Assembly: GCA_963281255.1 (NCBI GenBank)
Contig: OY725488.1
Location: 3,106,285 to 3,170,284 of the forward strand
Length of the DNA: 64,000 bases
Direction: 5' to 3'
Source: Aphrocallistes beatrix
Lineage: Eukaryota; Porifera; Hexactinellida; Sceptrulophora; Aphrocallistidae
Shown piece after piece: positions 57,316-64,000 of the stretch. Under the pieces are notes generated by a model. The model was given only the letters and a program-made list of their open reading frames with translations. It did no database searches and was not told where the DNA came from. Every line of letters begins with the position of its first letter. Within the stretch, counting starts at the first letter, position 1. A program made the translations under genes and the position numbers.

Positions 57316-59314
57316 ACATTGCATTACAAACTTGCTGGATTTTCTGTTTTCTTAAATCAACATTTTAATTCCTTCCTCTATATTGATGACCAACTCTACA
57401 AATTTGACAGCATTACATCACAACCAATAGAACGATGGGATTCCTATATTTAATATCTAATTAATGAGAAGGCAGTATAAGTTGCAACATAGACTCATTT
57501 TTGCAGTTATTTATTAATTTAACCCTGTTAAGAATATAATTCATTGTTACATGTTAAGATGTTACAGTTAATTACGTAGAAAGATTGTGCGTTCGAGAAC
57601 ACAACGAAAACACATTGTATTTTCACAAACACACAATGTTTCCAAATACACTGTAACATATATCTTTAACTTCATTAATTAATATAGTGATTATTTTCTA
57701 TTTGAACCTGGACTGGATCTAGAACGTCGACATTTTCTAAATGCCAATTTGATTCTCATACGAAAGCTTTCGAACGATCCAATCAGAGAGGTTAAGAGAG
57801 TATACTTGTGGAATTATGCTGTGGACAATGGAGATGGGTTCATGGGTTTATCTAGGATTTTCCAATCCAGCACTTTTTTGGAGGTGATAAAAGTTATCTG
57901 GCACCCAAACAATGGTTTATCTCGTAATTCCAGGGGTGATAGCAACCCGGGACCAAAATCGAATCACACTGCAAGCACCTTGGCTCCTCGTACGATAACA
58001 GGCTGGCACCTATAAGTGCCGACAGAGCACCTAGATAATCCCCTGGATGGGTTGTATGCGTTTTAAAGGAATTTATCAAGATTAAGGGAAGCGAAAATGT
58101 GATTTTTAAAGATGGTGGCGAAATCAGAGCTATAGTATTTTTACTTCCCGAAGTGGTTTGAATCAGGAGAAAAAAGTAAAGTTTTTAATTTAATAATTAC
58201 AAATTAGCAAAAATTAAGGCAATACAAGTTAGCTTCTTACATCCTGTAAGTATAATAAAGGCATTCGGAAAATAGAAATTCGACAAATATTTGAATGAGA
58301 TTTAAGTCAGGAACCATGCTTGGGTAATAATTAAAGCGAGCACAATATTGTTTGACAAATAAAATAAATTTGGCTAGTAAACTTTTTGAAGAAGAATAAT
58401 AATATGTCAAGTGAATGGTTAACAAAAAATAAGGCGCTTAGATATAAGGAATCAAAATTAAGGAGCCTTAACTTTACTCATTTATTAGTACCCGGGAGGT
58501 CATTGTGAATTTTTTTACCATTTTTCCCCAGTGACCAATTTCACTTTTCGGTAGAGTACGAGTATCTACTCACTATCAATTCATGCACTCGTTGGAATTG
58601 ATTATTGATTGTTATACTACATTAAAGGGATGGCAGAAATGCTGTTAATTACCAGCATGTTTTGTTGTTTACTGTTATCATCTACGTGAATTGCTGTTAA
58701 CAATTAGTTGCTTTCAATAAATGAATCAAAAATAGCTGCTGTTATAACAGCGATTAGCTGTATTCGTTGATATTAGCAACAAGTTAAAGATGAGGGGTGA
58801 TCTTTACAAAGAAACTGAGGATCCTATTTTCAAGGCATGGGCTTGAGTTTCGAAAATTTGGATCATTTGAGTATATTTTGTTCTTTGAAAATATCTATGT
58901 TCGCTTTTTTTTGTCAAACACATGAGGACAAGCTCAAAAATGTTAAATTTGTAATGAAATACTACAATAAAAGCACTTTCGCGTTTCCCGGGTTTTTCCC
59001 GTAATTTAAAGTAAGGAGACGGCGTTGCCCCCGTTCCTGATTTTTAGAATTTGGCATTCGTCCAACAACTTTTCCTCTGGTAAACCGAAGCTTCGTCACC
59101 GGATAATTCGTCCTCTGGAAATTTCGTCCCCGGGAAATTCATATCCTGAATTTTCGAGGAAGTGGGTGCTTATGGTGTGGAGATAGAATGGGGAGGCCAA
59201 AGGCCGAATTGCATTTGAAAAAAGGAATGAAGTTCGAAACCAGGTCTAAAGGAGACATTTGAAGAAGAGAATTAAACTATTCACGTGTTATCATATATGA
59301 CTTAGTATAACTGT
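57316..59314. other. no gene seen
   Basis: A second Tc1-like terminus-style sequence (TTTCCAAATACACTG then TA) is near 57640-57656. An open frame at 57749-58015 has no recognised domain. The rest is AT-rich without coding signal. Confidence 0.4.
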
Positions 59315-60318
59315 AACCATAGCCTACTGTGTATAAGGCATCACAGTAACTTGCGAAATTGGGACTAGGGATGCTGTAGAAGATGGTTAAACTAATACAT
59401 TAGCTGCCTTAAATCATTAACAAAGTATAATAGACATTAGCAATGTATTACCAGCATATATAAATATGAGTACCCATATTTGTTGTTAAATTTTGATTAG
59501 TCACCATATGGTTGCGCAATAGGTTATATTTGTGACAAATTTGGTGATTTTCAGAGATCGTTTAAGGGCACTTCCTATTAATTGATAATATAATTTCGAC
59601 GTCTAAATTCAAAGGTTTATGGGATATTCGACAAATTACCAAATGTGACCAATTGGAGAAATTGTCTAATAACTCATAAACTATAGAATTTAGATAAATA
59701 AATTATACTATCACTTAATAGGAAATAGTCTATTTGCCATCAAATGGAATTACATTTGAATGTCTAGCTCATGCGGTTTTCATGATATGATCCCAACTGA
59801 CCAAAACACGTTTCCATAGCAACACTGGAATGCAGCAACATTCCATTTAAAAAATCGAAATTTTTCATATTAACCCTACTTGGACTTGGGGTCAAAGGTA
59901 TAAATAGAAAATTCCCACTTTCATTTTCACTTTCAGTTCACTTTCAATTAACTTTCACTTTCACTTCAACATTCCAAGTCCAATTAGGGTTAATACCCAT
60001 CCATATCTCAGTTATATGCGAAAATTTTATAATAAAACACTTAGAAGTGTCCTTAAACGACCTCTGAAAATCACCAAATTTGTCACAAATGAAACCTATT
60101 GCGCAACCATATGGTGACTATTCTAAATTTTAACAACGGATATGAGTACTTTGAAACTATATTTAATATGCTGGTAATACATTCCTAAGCTCTATTGTGC
60201 TTTATTAATGACTTAAGGCAGCCGATGTATTTGTTCAACCATCTTCTGCCGCATCCCTAATTCCAAATCCTCAAGTTACTGTGAGGCCTTATATACAGTG
60301 AGCTATGCTTACTCCAAT
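59315..60318. repeat. 1-kb palindromic element (copy 1)
   Basis: Inverted arms of several hundred bp: left CTGTGTATAAGGCATCACAG...CACCAAATTTG, right its inverse with CTGTGAGGCCTTATATACAG. The arms also share GTTTCCATAGCAACACTGGA. The loop holds a run of CTTTCA repeats (about 59915-59970). No coding capacity. Copy 2 at 41925/48438 carries the Ginger insertion. Confidence 0.82.
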
Positions 60319-60369
60319 TTGCGAGATTGCTTCCGTGGGCGTGAAATTACCCTAAACGATTCTTCAGTT

Positions 60370-60453
60370 TCAGATTCTATAAAAAAGAAAAGCAGAGGAA
60401 TATTTTGCTTCACTTTTATAGTTGGACTTGCAGCTTGGGACAACACAGGACAT
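60370..60453 (-). pseudogene. THAP-domain exon fragment, second copy
   Basis: Minus strand from ATG at 60453: MSCVVPSCKSNYKSEAKYSS then AFLFYRI and a stop. Nearly the same as 12394 onwards, and the similarity continues upstream for about 150 bp, so the whole exon region is a repeat. A GTAAGC donor-like site is near 60310, inside the edge of the palindrome. Confidence 0.6.
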
Positions 60454-60615
60454 TGTCGTTACGGAAGATAAGTAACGATTGGTGCTTATGATGAGTGTTT
60501 CTGAACAACTTTGAATCGTGTTTAGGGAAAAACTGATTTGAAAAAATTCACAACAAAGTTGCAGATAAATGTATAATGCATGTGGGTGAATTAAAAACAA
60601 AACAAGTAAGTAATA

Positions 60616-61161
60616 CAAGCGCGCTTCGCTTGGTTTCGCTGCGCGGCAGGCGGACACTTTATGTCCGCCAGAGGCTCCCTTCAGTCGCCTGGGGTCACAA
60701 TGGTTAATTATAAGGGAGATAACATCTCTAAATATGTCTATCTTAGTGTTAAATCGATGTCACTCGAAAAATCACCAAATTTCTCAATTTTAAACTTTTT
60801 GATGCGTAATGATGACGTCATAACAAAGTGATGAGTCATCATTTTTTGATGATAGTTGCATCATATGTGAGACATGTTAGTATACAGATTCTATTATAAT
60901 TTCAGCCTTCTATCTCCTATAATGGCTGAGTTATGCCCGAATAACTGGGTTGCTTAACTTTTTAAAATGTGACAATGACGTCATAATTCCATGATGAGTC
61001 GAAATTTTCGTCTGAGCTCAGAACTTACTGGAGCCATAGCCAAAAGACTCCCACATGCCAAAAATCAGCTTTCTGCGCCTGGCAGTTTCTTCAATCAATT
61101 CGTAACAGATATATATATATATATATATATAGAAATATTAATCGAGTTTTAATAGTAAGGA
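60616..61161 (-). mobile_element. Helitron-like element, copy 5 (546 bp, complete)
   Basis: A, CAAGCGCGCTTCGC, hairpin GGCGGACAC...TGTCCGCC (one mismatch), two TGACGTCA sites, TA tract, TTTTAATAGTAAGGA, T. Complete and close to copy 3. Confidence 0.78.
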
Positions 61162-61636
61162 TGTGAGGTATATTAATCTACACATTCTATTAAAATTTCA
61201 GCAATTTATCACTTGAAATGGCTGAGTAATGGTCGAAAAACTGAAATTTCTAATTCTGAAAAAGGTGACAATGACGTCATAATTCCACGATGAGTCGACA
61301 TTTTCGTCTGAGCTCAGAACTTACTGGAGCTGTCAGGTAAATGTATTCACCCGTCGTGGGGGGTAGTATCGTTTACAATTAGGAGTCATGGTTACTCGTA
61401 GCAACAAGACAGATAGTATTTATAGTCATACGTATAAGTATTGTTATGTACTCGTTTCTTGTATTGTCTTTGTTATTCAAATTAGATTTTTCACAAACTT
61501 AAGTATGCTAAGTATCCCGGCATAATCTAGTTTCGTCACAGAGCCATAGCCAAAAAACTCGCACATGGCAAAAATCAGCTTTCTGGGCCTGCTGACAGTT
61601 TCATCAATCAATTCGTTACAGATATATATATATATA
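61162..61636 (-). mobile_element. Helitron-like element, copy 6 (partial, with solo LTR)
   Basis: Body from TGTGAGGTATATTAATCTAC to the TA tract, lacking the hairpin half. It is interrupted by a solo LTR at 61331-61540. Confidence 0.72.
61331..61540. repeat. solo LTR
   Basis: A 210-bp unit with ends TGTCAGGTAAATG and TTTCGTCACA (TG...CA), flanked by GAGC (61327-61330, 61541-61544). The surrounding Helitron-like body is continuous once it is removed. No matching internal region in the window; the parent family is unknown. Confidence 0.82.
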
Positions 61637-61688
61637 TCCGTACTATTAAAACTCGATTAATGTGTGTGTATATATATATATATATATA

Positions 61689-61762
61689 CAGTAGAACTCG
61701 GTTAGTACGTACTTACGGATAGTACGTGCTTTGTTCCGCTTCCCGGAGGGATACGTACTAAC
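61689..61762 (+). mobile_element. truncated TA-flanked miniature element
   Basis: TA CAGTAGAACTCGGTTAGTAC ... GTACTAACCGAG; the right terminus is cut off where the Helitron-like body resumes at GTCGACTCATC. Confidence 0.6.
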
Positions 61763-62008
61763 CGAGTCGACTCATCATGGAATTATGACGTCATTGTCAC
61801 CCTTTTATAATTATAAATTTCAGTTTTTCGACCATAAATCATCCATTTTAAGTGCTAGAAGGGTGAAATTTTAATAGAATGTGCATAACATATGATGTAA
61901 CTTATCATCAAAAAATGAAGACTCATCACTCTGTGATGTTGTCATCATTGCACATCAAAATTTTAAAAATTGACAAATTTGGTGATTTTTCGTGCGATAT
62001 CGATTATA

Positions 62009-63346
62009 CTAGGGCGTTCAATAAGTCTTGCGGGTCATGGTATATTTCGCAAACTATAATAGTAAACAAATCAGTTTTTATCTATAAGACAACCTTATAT
62101 CTTAGCTTGATTTACTGAAAATCTTAGCTAGATTGAATGAAAATTACAAATTTCTGATCAATTTATTCACACATCATTTCAACATACTGGTAAAATTATG
62201 GCTTCCAAGGATGACAATTTTAATCTGAAACGGAGAGCTTACATTGAGTTTCGCACAAAACTCCGCGTCCAGCCGGTACTCATCTACAACGAGTTGCAGG
62301 AGGTATTGTGCATGGACTGCCCTTCCAGATCAACGGTCGAGCGATGGGCTGCACGATTTCAGTCTGGAAATACAGACGTGTCAGATCTACCTCGATCTGG
62401 GAGACCGGTGTCCGTCAGCACCCCAGAGAATGTTGCTCTATTCGAGAGCAAAGTCAGGGAAGATAAGTGTTTAACAATCGAGCAGTTAGAGCAGGGTATG
62501 GAGATTTCATCGGGGGCCATTCATTCCATTCTGACTACTCAGCTTGGTTTCCGATCCATTTGCGGTAAGTGGGTCCCAAATAACCTCGGCGATCAACAAA
62601 AGCTCGCACGTGTAAAGACTGCCAAGAAACTCCTGGAAACCTATGACGGTTGTGATCCTAGACGCCTAGCTGAAGTTATAACCGGGGATGAGACTTGGGT
62701 CTATTATTCAACCCCTTACAGCAAGTATAAAATGCGATCATGGGTGAGAGGGGACGAAAGACCGGCCCAAATTCCTAGGCCCGACTTCAGAAAACCGAAG
62801 GTCATGTACTACACGATCTTCTTCAATAGTAGTGGAATAGTCTTGCAAATACCTTCTGAAAGTGGTAAAACAGTAAACGCAACGTTTTTTACAGAGAAAG
62901 TACTTCCAAACCTAATAAAAAACGTGGAAGAGCTCCGTCCCAAGGCTAAAATGAGGGGAATAAAATTATTGATAGATAATGCTAGCTCCCATACAACCAA
63001 GCTCACTAAAAATTTCTTGGAATCAGAGGGGTTAGATTTACTTCCCCACCCACACTACTCACCAGACCTAGCTCCCTGTGATTTTTGGCTATTCCCCAAG
63101 CTCAAAATCTACCTTCAAGGCAGGGAATTTTAGTCGAAACAAACCCTCGGGTCGGCCCTGTACCAGTTCTTCAAATCCATCCCCAAAGAAGAGTACAGAA
63201 ATGCATTCATAAAGTGGGTGGAAAGATCGAAACGCTGTGTAGAAGTAGGAGGGGGGTATTTCGAATAAATAATACATTGAGACATATTCTATGACATTTA
63301 TTTATTATTTTATGGTATGACCCGCAAGACTTTTTGAATGCCCTAG
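62009..63346 (+). mobile_element. mariner transposon, nearly intact (1338 bp)
   Basis: TA (62007-62008) CTAGGGC(G/A)TTCAA...; inverted ends about 30 bp long with CTTGCGGGTCAT shared. TA follows at 63347-63348. One gene with a single nonsense codon. Nested in Helitron-like copy 7, so younger than it. Confidence 0.96.
62198..63268 (+). pseudogene. mariner transposase, one premature stop
   Basis: A 356-codon frame from ATG 62198 to TAA 63266-63268, with one TAG at 63131-63133 (codon 312) in a position normally Ser. N-terminal paired helix-turn-helix domain (residues about 1-115: STVERWAARFQSGNTDVSD, RSGRP). Catalytic domain: VITGDETWVYYSTP (first Asp), LLIDNASSHTT (second Asp) and SPDLAPCDFWLFPKLK (third Asp) with exactly 34 residues between the last two, the mariner DD34D signature. 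After the stop the frame continues QTLGSALYQFFKSIPKEEYR and WVERSKRC. Length is normal for mariner. The truncated product would keep the whole triad, so some activity in the recent past is plausible. Confidence 0.95.
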
Positions 63347-63488
63347 TAGCAGTAGGGTAGAAGTATTTAGAGTGCTATCTCCTATATAATTATCAATGGT
63401 GACCACTGGCGCCTCCGGCGGACACAAAGTGTCCGCCAGCAGATGAGCGCAAGCAAACGACGCGCGCTTGTATATATATATATATATA

Positions 63489-63550
63489 TCCTTACTATTA
63501 AAACTTGATTAATGTATCTATCTATCTATCTATATATATATATATATATA
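63489..63550 (+). repeat. Helitron-like TC-end fragment with TATC/TA microsatellite
   Basis: A then TCCTTACTATTAAAACTTGA, followed by (TATC)n and (TA)n and then a different element. Only the 5' end of the family. Confidence 0.7.
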
Positions 63551-63737
63551 CAGGGTGTCTCAAAAGTTTTTTCCGGTTTTATAATTAATCAAAATATTCC
63601 TTTTACATCAGTGCTTGCATTTAAACTCGCCCTTTTTTGAGAATATTTAACTTGAACGGTTATAATGTTTGAATGAAATACAATTCAATTGTATTTGTTA
63701 ACATCTTGTGATTTTCTTGACCTCACTTTATCATCAA
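63551..63737 (+). other. possible mariner-type terminus
   Basis: TA CAGGGTGTCTCAAAAGTTTT looks like a Tc1/mariner end inserted in the microsatellite. No partner end or transposase before the next Helitron-like copy. Confidence 0.4.
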
Positions 63738-64000
63738 CAAGCGCGCTTCCTTGCTTGCGCTCCGCGGCTGGCGGACACTTTGTGTCCGCCGGAGGCTCCC
63801 TTCGGTCACCTGGAGGTGACATTGGTTAATTAAACGGGATATATAATCTCTAAATATGTCCATCTTAGTTTTAAAATCGATATCACTCAAAAAAACACCA
63901 AATTTGTCCATTTTTAAAATTTTGATGAGTAATGATGACGTCATAGCAAAGTGATGAGTCATCATTTTTTAATGATAGTTGCATCATATGTGAGACGTGT
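63738..64000 (-). mobile_element. Helitron-like element, copy 8 (runs off the window)
   Basis: A (63737) then CAAGCGCGCTTCCTTGCTTG, perfect hairpin GGCGGACAC/GTGTCCGCC, TGACGTCA and TGAGTCATCA. The TC end lies beyond the window. Confidence 0.75.

Larger units (their letters stand above)
61637..63470 (+). mobile_element. Helitron-like element, copy 7 (inverted, with mariner)
   Basis: Between A (61636) and T (63471): starts TCCGTACTATTAAAACTCGA, TA tract, body with TGACGTCA, hairpin GGCGGACACAAAGTGTCCGCC, ends GCGCGCTTG. A truncated miniature (61689-61762) and the mariner 62009-63346 are inserted. Ordered as TC...CTTG this is the plus-strand form of the family. Confidence 0.77.

Noticed and set aside
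57749..58015. 88-residue open frame as a gene
   Set aside because: No recognised domain, no homologue I can recall with confidence, and no splice context.
59315..60318. Non-coding RNA gene from the palindrome
   Set aside because: Hairpin potential is clear, but the same sequence is a repeat with two copies and no promoter evidence; a foldback element is simpler.

Overview
This window is non-coding, AT-rich animal DNA made almost entirely of transposable elements (TEs). I found no convincing single-copy host gene, no tRNA or rRNA and no prokaryotic gene organisation. Spliced transposase genes with GT/AG introns, together with Gypsy, hAT, Tc1/mariner, Ginger, MULE, CMC-like and Helitron-like elements, point to an invertebrate metazoan. 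I cannot name the species from the sequence.

Layout. 1-10080: a decayed hAT-like transposase gene (minus strand, 10080 to about 1125) is split by a complete but dead Gypsy/Mag-like LTR retrotransposon (1590-8848). That element is itself split by a 3.05-kb cut-and-paste transposon (4413-7463), and its 3' LTR holds a 70-bp hAT miniature element (8770-8839). Every junction has a target-site duplication (TSD). 10080-14138: gene-poor, with a TA-flanked miniature element, a two-exon THAP-domain relic and a non-autonomous hAT. 14139-16392: a Tc1/mariner element broken by a Helitron-like element and a hAT miniature. 16427-18799: a degenerate satellite with a 20-bp unit. 18926-25124: Helitron and palindromic elements, then an inverted pair of 1.9-kb TTAA elements. 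25335-25965: the C-terminal part of a Tigger/pogo transposase. 26769-30767: a hAT-terminated 4-kb unit carrying a mariner deletion derivative and a third TTAA element.

31132-38044: a 6.9-kb unit with hAT ends and an 8-bp TSD. Inside it are a second TTAA family and a 4.9-kb Ginger element (32413-37350) that is itself invaded by three other elements. 40034-41627: a MULE deletion derivative. 41960-48433: a second Ginger element with a ten-exon gene (integrase-type transposase plus OTU-like protease motif), 4-bp TSDs and empty-site paralogues elsewhere in the window. 49355-55350: TTAA elements and a ZMYM1-like hAT transposase relic. 55788-64000: more Helitron-like copies, a Tc1 relic, a 1-kb palindrome, a second THAP exon, a solo LTR and a nearly intact mariner (one nonsense codon).

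The elements do not form a pathway. They form an archaeological stack in which each insertion dates relative to its host. The most useful observations are the exact element boundaries confirmed by TSDs, the two intron-containing Ginger elements, the Helitron-like family with an atypical 3' end, and the unclassified CAC-ended transposon.
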